From NCBI GenBank assembly GCA_907163375.1, contig CAJQUW010008928.1:310001-374000 (forward strand): 64,000 nucleotides of DNA, given 5' to 3'. This stretch comes from Prostheceraeus crozeri. Its lineage: Eukaryota > Platyhelminthes > Polycladida > Euryleptidae. Shown in pieces: positions 12,818-22,445 of the stretch (position 1 is the first letter of the stretch; each line of letters starts with the position of its first letter). Under the pieces are notes generated by a model. The model did no database searches. It was not told the origin of the DNA and worked only from the letters and a program-made list of their open reading frames with translations. The position numbers and the translations under genes are program-made.

Positions 12818-13888
12818 AAAGAAAATGGATTTTTCTCATTGCGCCCAATTGCGTCTACTATAGGCACACCAACTCAAAAAGTAGATTGGCTGTCGAGTGT
12901 CATTCTCAATCAATTAGTTAAATATGTCCCACCACATATCAATGGTACTAACACATTGATTAATGAATTGAAAAGTAAAAGTCAAAATATTGTTAGTGAT
13001 GATAAAGTTTTCGTCTCACTTGAAGTAAAAAATCTGTACCCAAGTATACCCATAAAAGATGGTATAACAGTGATAAAAAATTTTGCTAAGCAACATTGGA
13101 ATCAAATCGAGACATACGGCTTCAGTGTCACAGATCTTATAGATTTTTTAAAATTTGTCTCGTATAATTATGAAATAACGTATAATGATAAAATATATCT
13201 ACAAATAAAAGGCTGTCCGATGGGGACGCATCTTGCACCTCCGTTTGCAATAATTTATATGAATAGTATAGAAAATAAAGCCCTAGAAAAATTAAAAGAT
13301 GATCAGAATATTTGTCCAAAAATTTACAAAAGATACATAGATGATATCATCTTGGGTCCTTTCCCGAAAGATAGGAATTTACTTCAGACTATCCAAGATA
13401 CTTTTAATTCTATAGATGATAATCTACAATCTACTTTAGAAGTTCCAGAAACTGACTGTCTGAATTTCCTAGACATAAGCATCTCGGTAAAAGAAAAATT
13501 GCAATATAATTGGTATAGTAAACCTTGCCACTCTGGCAGAAGCTTACGCAAGGATAGCTGGTTGCCGAACCATGTGAAAGATAATTTCATAAAAAATAGT
13601 TTTCGATACGTCGAGGCTCGATGCCCTTCAGATAAACCACACGATGCTATGAAAAATAGACTAAGTAACAATGGCTATAGTAAAAAAGATATGCACCCCA
13701 AAGATAGAAATAACAAATCAAGAAACATAAAAGAAAACAAAGTGAATTTAACACTTGATTTCCTTGGAGACAGTTTTTTGAGAAAAATCAATAAAATAAA
13801 AAATAAGTATGATATTCCAGTACGCATTACTAGTAAACCTGGAAAACAATTAGCTTCGAATTTCAAAAAATCGGATATAAATATGTGA
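12818..13888 (+). CDS. Penelope-like reverse transcriptase (partial at N-terminus)
   Basis: The product is an RT of the Penelope class, which copies element RNA at a nicked target. Visible RT motifs in order are SLRPIASTIGTPTQKVDWL near the start of the usable frame, VSLEVKNLYPSIPI (motif A), GCPMGTHLAPPFAIIYM (motif B), KRYIDDIIL (catalytic YIDD) and NFLDISISV. The frame is open from 12671, but about its first 49 codons are the inverted terminal repeat read as protein and I exclude them. The conserved region upstream of the RT fingers is absent. Its C-terminal basic part runs towards a separate GIY-YIG frame at 13958. Confidence 0.8.
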   Translation, partial: KENGFFSLRPIASTIGTPTQKVDWLSSVILNQLVKYVPPHINGTNTLINELKSKSQNIVSDDKVFVSLEVKNLYPSIPIKDGITVIKNFAKQHWNQIETYGFSVTDLIDFLKFVSYNYEITYNDKIYLQIKGCPMGTHLAPPFAIIYMNSIENKALEKLKDDQNICPKIYKRYIDDIILGPFPKDRNLLQTIQDTFNSIDDNLQSTLEVPETDCLNFLDISISVKEKLQYNWYSKPCHSGRSLRKDSWLPNHVKDNFIKNSFRYVEARCPSDKPHDAMKNRLSNNGYSKKDMHPKDRNNKSRNIKENKVNLTLDFLGDSFLRKINKIKNKYDIPVRITSKPGKQLASNFKKSDINM

Positions 13889-13957
13889 TCTTGTAGCATT
13901 TGTACAAACATTGGCCCGAGATATAGCTGCAAAAGTAAATATGTCAGTTATGTATTT

Positions 13958-14236
13958 TTGTGCAAGATATGTGACCAGACGTACATAGGTCAAACTTGTC
14001 GACCATTTCAAGTTCGCTACAGAGAACACGAGCGAAGTTTACGGTATGAAGACAAGAAAAGTGCACTAAGTGAACATGCGTTGACAGCCCACAGGGATAA
14101 AGTGATGACCATTAACAATTTCGACTACAAAATTATCGATAGACAGCAAACAGCGATTACTACTAGGGTGGCTGAATCTCTCTTAATTGCGACGAACATG
14201 CAAAAAATAAACAGAAGACATGAGCTGAACAGATGA
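13958..14236 (+). CDS. GIY-YIG endonuclease domain of the Penelope-like element
   Basis: The frame begins with a Cys-x2-Cys pair and then TYIGQTCRPFQVRYREHERS, the YIG half and conserved Arg of the GIY-YIG nuclease of Penelope-like elements. SALSEHALTAH follows, then a catalytic-type Glu in RVAESLLI and the usual INRRHELNR end. In the family this domain nicks the target and is the C-terminal part of one RT-EN polyprotein. It lies 70 bp after the RT frame and ends just before the right inverted repeat. Confidence 0.8.
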   Translation: MCKICDQTYIGQTCRPFQVRYREHERSLRYEDKKSALSEHALTAHRDKVMTINNFDYKIIDRQQTAITTRVAESLLIATNMQKINRRHELNR

Positions 14237-14401
14237 GCTGCTTTCGCTGACAAATTTGTATATAAACCCACTTGTACAGCATCAGTTTGTCACCCTTGAC
14301 ACAGTCTGTGTAGACGAAACGCGTCGGGTAATTTATTTAAAATACAAAGAAGTCGTAAAACTGGGAGAGAATTTTTTCTTTACATTCATTACTCATATTA
14401 G

Positions 14402-16391
14402 GCCTACCCATACTAATTCACAATTAGAAAGCAACATTCATCCTATAAGACATAATGAATCGACCTGTTTCGTAATCTCGAGATTGTAATTTTTTGGTGT
14501 CCCGAAATCCCAGTGGGCTTCCAAAATCTCTATATTGATTCCTATCCCGGGATTTGGAAAAGTACCCATGACTGCAGTCCGTACTCAATACTCAATCCTA
14601 ACCGTGACTCGTTCAATCCTGGGATTCCGCATTGATCCGGGACTGAAACTTTCCATGACTTTGGAATTCTTAATTTATAGTCATAAACACATGCACATTT
14701 TATATTCTCAACAGCAAGAATCATAGAGCTATTCAATAAGAGATAGTATTTCTATGCTTCTTTAAGCTTTGTGGATGGATGGTAACAATTGTGATAACGG
14801 GTTGGAGAAAAACCTTAAGTTCGGGATTCATAAGCGACCGATTAGTCAGCTCATCATCTGTCAGTCAATTATCTTCTTCTGTCACACGCCGTGTAATTGT
14901 AGATCAGATGCTGTTTAAAAATCGCTCGCCTTTCCTTACTGTGTAGTCTATGCATCATTACAACTCGTTGCAGCGTCATCGTCGATTTTAGGCTGACTGA
15001 TTTATTTGTACCAGATGAAATAAAACTCAATTACCTTTGCTTGCACTTTTAATCATTTGACAATCTCATACGTATTTTGAAAGATCATGTAAGTACAATT
15101 TAGGGAATCCAAGTTCGAGCTATTTCTTATTAATAAGATAGGTTTATAATTTGTCATGATGGTAATCACTAAGTTGCAATGATGTGTGACAATATATGTC
15201 GTCAAGCACACATTTACAGGTCTAGCTAAATTTTGATCAGATTTTTTCAACTTCAAGAATTTTAAGCTACTAATAAGCGCATTCATACCACAAAAAGCTG
15301 GTATAATGAAATGACAAGAGAATTTTGCATGAGGCATGACAGGCTTTTGTATATAAGGACAATGTGATGCAATCTCCAGGACTTTCCAAATCCTGGGATT
15401 CCGACATATCTCTAGACAGATAAAGTTTCTAAATTGATCAACATTGTGCCAAAAACGAAAGACAAGATGTGTTTCACAACTGCGTAATTCCAAGTTGAAA
15501 TGATATACCGCTAAGCCTATACAAATAATATGAGTCAAAGAATGCTTCATTCCCATTATGAGACTTCATTTTTCAAAATATTGCTTTATTTCCGACCAAA
15601 ACTATTTAATTCATAACAGAAATGGTGCAATGCTTGAAATATATCTAGGACTGTGAAATTAGAGTTGCCGTAAATCAAAGATGTACATCATTTACCTAGG
15701 ACAACTTGAGACAAATGTGGATCTAGGATAACTGAACTATATTTTCCTCACCGGTGATATATTTCTAAGAGAAAATATAGCACTGCTTTCAAATGGTAAA
15801 CATGCTTTAAATCAGGGGCCTACTTCAATTTGAGGTACCTAACCTTAGGATTCTTAGAAATGACGTTAGTGCATTTCAAAGTTAAGGCTAGGTTCATTAA
15901 GATGACGCTAGGTCCCCTAAAGTATCTGAGGTGCTGACTCAGCATCAAGAGAAACTTATATACGTAATTCGTTTATATTTGTGTTCGTGATATTCGTAGA
16001 TTTTCGTTTCCGACACTCATTTTGAAGTAAATGAAATCTACAAAGGGCTATTTCAATGAAAGTTCGCAACCTTGCTACCTAAAGGTTAGGTACCTAACGT
16101 CATGGTCCCTTAAGGTGGATAAGCGTATTTCAATCTTAAGGGAGCATTATCTTAAGGTACCTAGCGAGCTCCCTTAAGGTATTTAACCAAATATGAAACA
16201 ATTCAATGCCTCTGTCTGTCACCAGGTCAGATAGATATTTTACCTGACGTAATGAAATACGCCATTAAAAGTAACCCTCAAATTCATGAATGAATCTGGA
16301 GACGAATGACGTTCCATTTACTTCAGGATGTGTATTGGAAACAATAAGATTCATGTAAATAAACAAAAACGTGTTGATCTCAAAATTGGTG
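14402..16391. other. Non-coding stretch with a TTAAGG/CCTTAA-rich patch
   Basis: No gene is recognised. Words such as TCCCGGGATTT and CCTGGGATTCC recur near 14500-14650 and 15370-15400. From about 15825 to 16195 words of the type TTAGGTACCTAA, CCTTAAGG and their complements recur in both orientations, and a similar patch follows the Tc1 element at 22446-22510; they may be pieces of a small inverted-repeat family. Confidence 0.4.
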
Positions 16392-16394
16392 ATA

Positions 16395-16397
<3 letters not shown>

Positions 16398-16430
<33 letters not shown>

Positions 16431-16431
16431 G
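16398..16431. repeat. (AAGT)n tract, 3' tail of the CR1 LINE
   Basis: Eight or more uninterrupted AAGT units directly join the 3' end of the LINE to its target duplication. Such a tail is the expected product of template slippage during target-primed reverse transcription. Confidence 0.85.
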
Positions 16432-16559
16432 TATATCTTATCATTGAAAATCATAATTTCACATTGGAGATTACACATTTCACATTTAGAAAAGAAACAT
16501 CATGGAAGAGAAAGAAAAATAAAGTAACAACACATAAAACCAGCAAAGACAGAGATCCT

Positions 16560-19151
16560 CTAGTCGGGAACTATTTGATTCACAATACAACAAATCCATG
16601 GAAAAAATGAATGCAGCCTACGTGAAGTTTTAGACGGTGGCAGACACAGATGTCCTGAGCGCGACATTCGAGGGGGAACAAGATCACGTAGCGGATGGTC
16701 AGAGTAAGACTCACATTGGTAAAAGAATCGCACAGAACGCTGTCTTCTCAGATATGAAATGGAAGGGAAATTTACACAGCAACAGTTTTTACCACAAATA
16801 ATTTTGTGAACTCGGTTGTTGAACTTTTCCATTTTCTCCTCAATACCTTTCGGTAACCACGCAAATAATGGAGAAGAGTACAGCAGAATAGGCAAAATTA
16901 GCGATTTGTATACAGTAGACAGCTTGACATTAGAAAATAAAGGTCGCAATGTTCGAATGACATAAAGTCTTTGAGACGCTAGTCTTAATACGGCAGAAAA
17001 ATGGTCATCCCATGTGAGATTAGCATTCCACTGAACACCAAGTATTTTGCAAGACTGACTCAAAAGGACACCTTCATACATAACACGATCACTGAAAAAA
17101 CTGCGGTTGAAAATGATTTGTTTGGACTTTTGAATATTGAGGATCATCTTATTCTCGGTAATCCATTTTTCAATTGCAAATAAGTTGTTGGGTATGGCTT
17201 CATTCCTTATAACTGGCTCGATCAGGGTCACGTCATCGGCATACATAACTAAAGTTGCATTTGAGGATATTGATATGGATCCCATGAAGGACGCAAAAAG
17301 CACTGGCCCTAACACGGAACCCTGGGGAATACCTGATGTTACGGCAGTTGTTGGACCAAAAACTCCTTTCACACGCAAGCGTTGACTTCTTCCAGAGAGA
17401 TAGGACTTTAACCACTCTATAAATCCGATGTTGATGTCTGCATCATTGAGACGTCTGCAAAGTTCTTCCGGCCGAATCTTATCGAAGGCTTTGGTCAAAT
17501 CTAGGCACGTCATCCGAACACAATCCACTTCAGGGCCATCGAGGTACCTTGTTATTGCATCATGTATTCGCACCAGAGCACTCTCTGTCGATCCATGTTT
17601 TCTGAATGCATATTGATAAGGACTGTAAAGTTGAAATAATGAATTATACATAGATTTGACGATGAATGATTCAAAAATTTTGCTGATCGTAGACGTTAAG
17701 GAAATTGGTCTGAAGTCTTTTAAGGATGGATTGCGAGTCTTCGGAACTGGGATAATTTCAGCCATCTTCCAACAAATTGGAAATATACAGGTAGCGACCG
17801 AACACTTAAAAATATGATATAATGGGACGGCAATAAATTCAGCACCCTCTCGCAGCAGACGATTCGGGATTCCATCAGAACACGAAGATTTGTTGACTTT
17901 CAGATGTTTTAGAGCTTTGAGAACATCCAATAAATCAAAATCAACAACCCAAGGCTCATAACCTAGATGAGATTCATAATCCTGTCCAACATCATAATTG
18001 AAATTTTTGTTTAGCTCAGCTTGTAAGCAAGATAGGAAATTCTTAGTACCACCGAACTCATTGATCAATTTATAAAAATTGCTGGTCGTGCTCTTTCCCC
18101 GAACTTCGTTGACAACATTCCAAATATTTTTATTGGAATCAATACTGCTTTGAACCCAAACGTTCTTCGCCTTAACAATTTCTTCACGAACTTTAGCCTT
18201 TAAATGGTTATAGAGGTCCCAACGCCTCGCTCTATATGCTGTCCACCTTTGGTTGATCAAAGACTTAAGGACTGGCGTCATCCAGGGCTTGTCCCTATTT
18301 GAAGTTATGACATATGAAAAAGGAATAGTTGATAAAGCGTTGTGCAGTAGTGTATAAAATACATCGCACATCTGATCAACACAATTACAATTGGAGACAC
18401 ATGAGAAGTCCATATTTGAAAGTGCAAACAAAAACCGATCAATATGAGATTGGCGAAAATCCCAAACTTTTACAATACTTTGACTTATGTAATTGCAACC
18501 CTTTCCAGGCAAAATCACGGTATTATGGTCACAAGAGCTTATGGGTGGTGCAACAGAAGCGTCATCAGTGTAGGAATCAGTTAAGTTCACATTAATCCAA
18601 ATCTGATCTAAAATGGAACTGTTGCGGGTAGGAGATCTTACACAGTTATACAAGGAAAAATTTTCAGCAAAAACAGAACTGTCAAAATTATTAAAGTCAC
18701 CGCAAATCATCAAATTAGAATCAGGATACAAAAGTAGCTCAGTGTCTAAGGTTTCTACAAAGAAGTCAGAAATTTCTGATAACTCATTTGCACGCAAATT
18801 AGGAGGAATGTAGATGCAAGCTAGAAAAATATTCAACTCTGGAATTCTCAACGATAGAAATTCAGTAGTGCTGGGACTATCATAGTTTTTGATAGACGCA
18901 CACCGGAAAATATTGCTGACGAAAAGGCAAACACCACCTCCAACACGGCCAATTCTGTCATGTCGATAGATAGAAAAACTACGTAAATTCAACATTTCAT
19001 CACAAATGTCCGGTTTGAGCCACGATTCAGTTACAAACACAAAGCCTGGGTTTGTTGTTGATACAAGTTGTGTTAATTCATCTAGTTTTGGGAGAATGGA
19101 TCTTGCATTCAAAAGAATGACAGTCGGGAATTCCTTTTGAGGCTTATTCAT
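16560..19151 (-). CDS. LINE ORF2: APE-type endonuclease and reverse transcriptase
   Basis: The product nicks target DNA and reverse-transcribes the LINE RNA. The N-terminal endonuclease (about residues 10-220) shows LLNARSILPKLDEL, VTESWLKP, GGGVCLFV, CGDFNNFDSS and SCDHNTVIL. The RT (about 430-700) shows DFRPISLTSTISKIFES, CLDLTKAFDKIRPEELC, SGIPQGSVLGPVLF and MYADDVTLIEP (catalytic YADD near residue 637). The C-terminal part has the YSSPLFAWLP and Cys-rich IICGKNCCC segments common in CR1/L2 ORF2. The frame is open from 19163 with GTG; the first ATG is at 19151, nine bases after the ORF1 stop, consistent with termination-reinitiation. No break is seen over about 860 codons. Confidence 0.92.
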   Translation of the reverse strand: MNKPQKEFPTVILLNARSILPKLDELTQLVSTTNPGFVFVTESWLKPDICDEMLNLRSFSIYRHDRIGRVGGGVCLFVSNIFRCASIKNYDSPSTTEFLSLRIPELNIFLACIYIPPNLRANELSEISDFFVETLDTELLLYPDSNLMICGDFNNFDSSVFAENFSLYNCVRSPTRNSSILDQIWINVNLTDSYTDDASVAPPISSCDHNTVILPGKGCNYISQSIVKVWDFRQSHIDRFLFALSNMDFSCVSNCNCVDQMCDVFYTLLHNALSTIPFSYVITSNRDKPWMTPVLKSLINQRWTAYRARRWDLYNHLKAKVREEIVKAKNVWVQSSIDSNKNIWNVVNEVRGKSTTSNFYKLINEFGGTKNFLSCLQAELNKNFNYDVGQDYESHLGYEPWVVDFDLLDVLKALKHLKVNKSSCSDGIPNRLLREGAEFIAVPLYHIFKCSVATCIFPICWKMAEIIPVPKTRNPSLKDFRPISLTSTISKIFESFIVKSMYNSLFQLYSPYQYAFRKHGSTESALVRIHDAITRYLDGPEVDCVRMTCLDLTKAFDKIRPEELCRRLNDADINIGFIEWLKSYLSGRSQRLRVKGVFGPTTAVTSGIPQGSVLGPVLFASFMGSISISSNATLVMYADDVTLIEPVIRNEAIPNNLFAIEKWITENKMILNIQKSKQIIFNRSFFSDRVMYEGVLLSQSCKILGVQWNANLTWDDHFSAVLRLASQRLYVIRTLRPLFSNVKLSTVYKSLILPILLYSSPLFAWLPKGIEEKMEKFNNRVHKIICGKNCCCVNFPSISYLRRQRSVRFFYQCESYSDHPLRDLVPPRMSRSGHLCLPPSKTSRRLHSFFPWICCIVNQIVPD

Positions 19152-19159
19152 AAAATCGC

Positions 19160-19900
19160 TCACAGAAAATTTTTCTGGAAGATTTCACTGCGCAACACAA
19201 CTCGGTTTTTATATATCAATACATCCTCACCTTTTTCCTTTCTCTCAAAAAGTTCATTACGAAGAATCTTATATTGCAGCATTTGTTGCTTAGTTCTGTC
19301 GGGATTAACGTAGACATTCTTGAATGTTCCTGAATTTTTAAATTTCTTCGCGTTCCGCAGGAGCATATCTTTGTGCCTTTGATCAGAAAAAGTGAGACGT
19401 AGTAACCGAGGGATATTTGGTCTAATGCGTCCTATACGCTGAACCTTTACGATTGCACCATCATCAAAATCCAAATCAACTTCTTTCGCTATTTTTAAAA
19501 CACTTGAACGATCATGCTTTTCTCGATCAGTGAGAGAACCGTCAATCTCGTCAACACCTGAGATAATGACGTTATTGATTTTGAACATTCGATCATCAAT
19601 TTCTTCAAAAAGAGAATAAGGAAGCTCAGATGCTAACGACGAGAGACCCTGCTTTAGTTCGTGTATATCTTTATCATGCTTAGATAAGGTAAGCTTCATT
19701 TCTGACATATTGATCTCGATGCTTTCAACGCGTCTGTTCACCATATCGAGCACGTCTGAGATTTTAGATAATTCAGTTTTGAACGTATTTATCAAATCCA
19801 CTTTGCATGTATCTAAAAGATGCTTGACATCTGACATGGTAAGGTTATTTGTCGCGCTGTTTGACCTTGTCTTTCTTAAAGGTGGAGTCGCCGTTGCCAT
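19160..19900 (-). CDS. LINE ORF1: coiled-coil and RRM-like RNA-binding protein
   Basis: A 246-aa protein immediately upstream of ORF2. Residues about 25-90 are heptad-rich (LDTCKVDLINTFKTELSKI onward) and likely form a coiled coil. About 100-200 resembles the RRM-like domain of LINE ORF1 proteins (KINNVIISGV, KVQRIGRIRP, RLTFSDQRHKDMLLRNAKKF), followed by a basic tail. ORF1 proteins bind the element RNA and act as nucleic-acid chaperones in the ribonucleoprotein. The start is the ATG at 19900, next to the 5' UTR. No zinc knuckle is seen. Assignment rests on pattern and position. Confidence 0.8.
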   Translation of the reverse strand: MATATPPLRKTRSNSATNNLTMSDVKHLLDTCKVDLINTFKTELSKISDVLDMVNRRVESIEINMSEMKLTLSKHDKDIHELKQGLSSLASELPYSLFEEIDDRMFKINNVIISGVDEIDGSLTDREKHDRSSVLKIAKEVDLDFDDGAIVKVQRIGRIRPNIPRLLRLTFSDQRHKDMLLRNAKKFKNSGTFKNVYVNPDRTKQQMLQYKILRNELFERKEKGEDVLIYKNRVVLRSEIFQKNFL

Positions 19901-19943
19901 GACCTAATCAAACCGTTGCAAGGAAAAAGATTTGCGACGTAAA

Positions 19944-20045
19944 TGAAGTCGTTGGGATTTGAACCGAAAGCCAAAAAGTAATATCAAGGCAGAGTCACAG
20001 ATTCCTTGTATTCTAGCGCCTTTAGCAACTCGACCACGGAATCAA
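19944..20045 (-). promoter_or_regulatory. tRNA-like A and B boxes in the LINE 5' UTR
   Basis: Read on the minus strand, TGGTCGAGTTGC (20036-20025) fits the A box and GGTTCAAATCC (19965-19955) fits the B box of a tRNA gene, about 60 bp apart, a type II tRNA spacing. GGCGCTAGAAT follows the A box, as in the tRNA-like fragment at 6.43 kb. The T-arm stem pairs 4 of 5, but the acceptor stem does not pair, so this is not a tRNA gene. It may be a captured Pol III promoter or a SINE piece fixed in the 5' UTR, about 55 bp upstream of ORF1. Confidence 0.5.
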
Positions 20046-20411
20046 CACCGACAGAAGCCAATAATAGATTTACTTAAATCGATCTTCAAATCCAATGATT
20101 GTGCAAGGCCACTAATTAATGACGTCAGTTTCAACTTTACAGAGTCACAACGAAAGCGACCGATGAACAATGCTCTATCGATATAGGAATCTACTAAGAA
20201 ACGCCGATTAGTAGGGATAATTCCGCACACAGATGATGGATTCCAATGGCACAACGACGCGAAGCACACACCGACGAGCACACAGACGAAAACTTGAGGA
20301 AAATTGACCCAGGGGAACCGATGTTAAGTTCAATGACAGTAGCAGGTGACAACAGAGCGCACAGACCGACCGATCACGTTCACGTTATCGATCACGAGGT
20401 TAAGATCGAAT

Positions 20412-20682
20412 AAAGATCGAAAGATCGTCGTTGGTTCTCAAGATGGGTGGCATAAAGTTCTCGATGACAGGCAGTCTATTGGCCACATTTGTAAGAGAGA
20501 ATAAACTGTAGCTAAAGAAGCGTTTTAAGGTACATACAAACAAAAACGGTTGTTGATCTCAAAATGGGTGATAAAGATCGAAAGATCGTCGCTGGTTCTC
20601 AAGATGGGTGGCATAAAGTTCTCGATGACAGACAGTCCATTGGCCACATTTGTAAGAATAAACTGTAGAAGCGTTTTAAGAT
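20412..20682. repeat. 161-bp tandem repeat (target of the CR1 LINE)
   Basis: Copies begin at 20412 and 20573 with AAAGATCGAAAGATCGTCG and share GGTTCTCAAGATGGGTGGCA and CCACATTTGTAAGA. The second copy is cut short near 20682. A partial third copy lies left of the LINE (about 16360-16397), so the LINE inserted inside the array. Confidence 0.75.
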
Positions 20683-21052
20683 AGTTAAATTATCGATGTT
20701 TATGAAATCCCACATACAAAAAGCCATGAAACGAAATGTAGGACACTTTCTTTTTACTTCTAATTGATGTTGTATATGTAAATTGCGTCATACATTGCTT
20801 TTATGTGTGGTCTCGACTGATCACAACTAACCACTTGAGAAACTGAAATATTTGCCGAAATTATCTGAGAAACATAAGTTTTATATGATATAAGGTTTAT
20901 CAAAATTGAACCACAACTTCAACTAGAGAACTTCATTCGAGAATGCATTTTCTTTGCGCAATTATTTTTGAAACGGTCTGCATATTCTTAATTACCGCAT
21001 TGCTTTCCTATATCACAAAGAAATCTACCCTGTACCATATAAAGACCATATA

Positions 21053-22443
21053 CAGATATGGCCATAAGTTTACGGACACCTACTGATTACCAATGATTTG
21101 TTCGTTTCTGGTAATATCATCCTCTAGGACCGCTGGCGTTATTGTGGTAGGTAACTGATTTGCTCTCTTAACAATCACAACAAAGTCAATCGCTTGGCTG
21201 TCAGATGTCTATGATTTCAGAAATTCAAATTCAAATTCAGTCATAGTATTCACTTCATGCTGGTGAAACGCTTCACTTCGTCGAATAACCAGGGCAAAGC
21301 GAAACAAATATCGGCGTCTAATCGTGCCATTATCACTGCGTTGCACAATCAAGGACTTTCGACTCGCGAAATATCTCAAAGGGGGTAATCTGCAGTTGCC
21401 AACATAATAAAGACGTTTAAATTGGAATCGACTTTGGAAGTCAAAAAGCGGTCTGGTCGTCAGCGCATTACGTCGCCCAGGGGAGACCGCGTCTTGGTTC
21501 GTAAATGTGTCAATAGCAGATACTCTTCATCCAACTGGCTGGTGAATTGTAACAACTGGATGTGTTGTCCGTCGACGACTCCTGTCCGCTGAACTTAAGT
21601 CATGTAGACCAGCAAAAAACCCTTTTTGTGAATTACATACAGCGACAACGTCGCTTCAAATGCTGTAATGAGTTCAAGAATTTCACTGAAGAGCAGTGGA
21701 GGTCAGTGGAGGAAGGTGATTTTTTCAGATGAGTCCAACTTTCAGGCTTTAAATGTCAGAAGCCAACTGCGTCGACGAGTTGATGAGCGTTATAAACCTG
21801 AATGCCTGAAATTGTCTGAAATTTCCATTCTCTGTGATGGTTTGGTCATGCATCTCATATAATGATGTTGGACGATTGTTTATTCTGGAAAAAGGGACCG
21901 ATTTAATTCGAATTTGTACAAGAAAATCTTGGAGGAGCGTCTCCTACCATCTGTTGCTGAATGGTATCCAGATGGCCACTATCTTTTCCAGGATGATGGA
22001 GCTCCATGCCATCGGTTTAAAGCAGTTACCGCACACAAGACCAACCTCGGAATTCGTTCATTGGCTTGGTGGCCAGGACAGTCACCTGATCAGAATATTA
22101 TCGAAAATTTGTGGTCGCGTGTTAGCGCATTCGTTCAAGAGAAGAAACCGACCAATCGTTGTGAATTGATAAATGCTATCATTCAAGTGTGGCACCATCA
22201 AATAACGCCAGAAGCCATACAAAATCTATGTAAATCCATTCCCAGGAGAATCCAAGCTGTGGTCAATTCAAAGAGATTTTCAGCAAAATATTGAACTATG
22301 TAGCTCTCTGTATGCTGCTTACTTGAGTAGGATGCGTTCCGTTTGAATAGAAGTTGATTTGAATACATTAAGATCGAGATATCATGATTACTTCATTTTT
22401 TATGCTATAATCGTAGGTGTCCGTAAACTTTTGGCCATATCTG
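21053..22443 (+). mobile_element. Tc1-type DNA transposon, decayed
   Basis: The terminal inverted repeats (about 28 bp: CAGATATGGCCATAAG on the left, with CTTTTGGCCATATCTG as its complement on the right) are flanked by TA on both sides (21051-21052, 22444-22445), the Tc1/mariner target duplication. At 1391 bp it has the normal length. It encloses a broken DD34E transposase. Confidence 0.9.
21257..22294 (+). pseudogene. Tc1 transposase, broken
   Basis: The family binds the terminal repeats and cuts and pastes the element. The N-terminal helix-turn-helix is readable from ATG 21257 (GLSTREISQRG) and meets a stop at 21386. Later frames show FSDESNF (first catalytic Asp), FQDDGAPCHRF (second Asp) and WPGQSPDQNIIENLWSRV (the Glu of DD34E), then a normal C-terminus ending at 22294. 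Stops and at least two frameshifts between 21386 and about 21910 separate these parts, so this copy cannot encode a full transposase. Confidence 0.88.
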
Positions 22444-22445
22444 TA

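Larger units (their letters stand above)
12629..14401 (+). mobile_element. Penelope-like retroelement with inverted terminal repeats
   Basis: A perfect 12-bp direct repeat, TACTCATATTAG, lies at 12629-12640 and 14390-14401 and marks a target duplication. Inside, about 145 bp is repeated in inverted orientation (12670-12817 and 14245-14389), containing ACCCGACGCGTTTCGTCTAC, a Penelope-type terminal motif. A 30-bp extension (12641-12670) sits outside the left repeat, an asymmetry known from Penelope elements. Between the repeats lie a Penelope-type reverse transcriptase and a GIY-YIG endonuclease. At about 1.75 kb it is shorter than complete elements (2.5-4 kb), so the N-terminal part of the RT region is missing. 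The near-identical arms suggest a recent insertion. Confidence 0.85.
16398..20409 (-). mobile_element. Full-length CR1-type LINE
   Basis: A LINE reading right to left, bounded by a 6-bp direct repeat ATAAAG (16392-16397 and 20410-20415). The site lies in a 161-bp tandem repeat, so the uninterrupted target can be read at 20530-20590 and confirms the borders. Its 3' end is a pure ACTT repeat (AAGT on the plus strand, 16398-16431), as expected of CR1-like LINEs that end in short tandem repeats. It has a 5' UTR of about 500 bp, ORF1 (246 aa) and ORF2 (endonuclease plus RT). Both ORFs are open, so the copy looks young and possibly autonomous. At 4.0 kb it matches the usual full length of CR1/L2-like families. 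Confidence 0.88.

Noticed and set aside
15053-15556. A 167-codon leftward frame
   Set aside because: It is the longest unexplained frame in this part but has no domain, no repeat support and ordinary AT-rich composition; a chance frame is more likely.
19944-20045. A functional tRNA gene on the minus strand
   Set aside because: The A and B boxes fit, but the acceptor stem does not pair and the anticodon arm is irregular.
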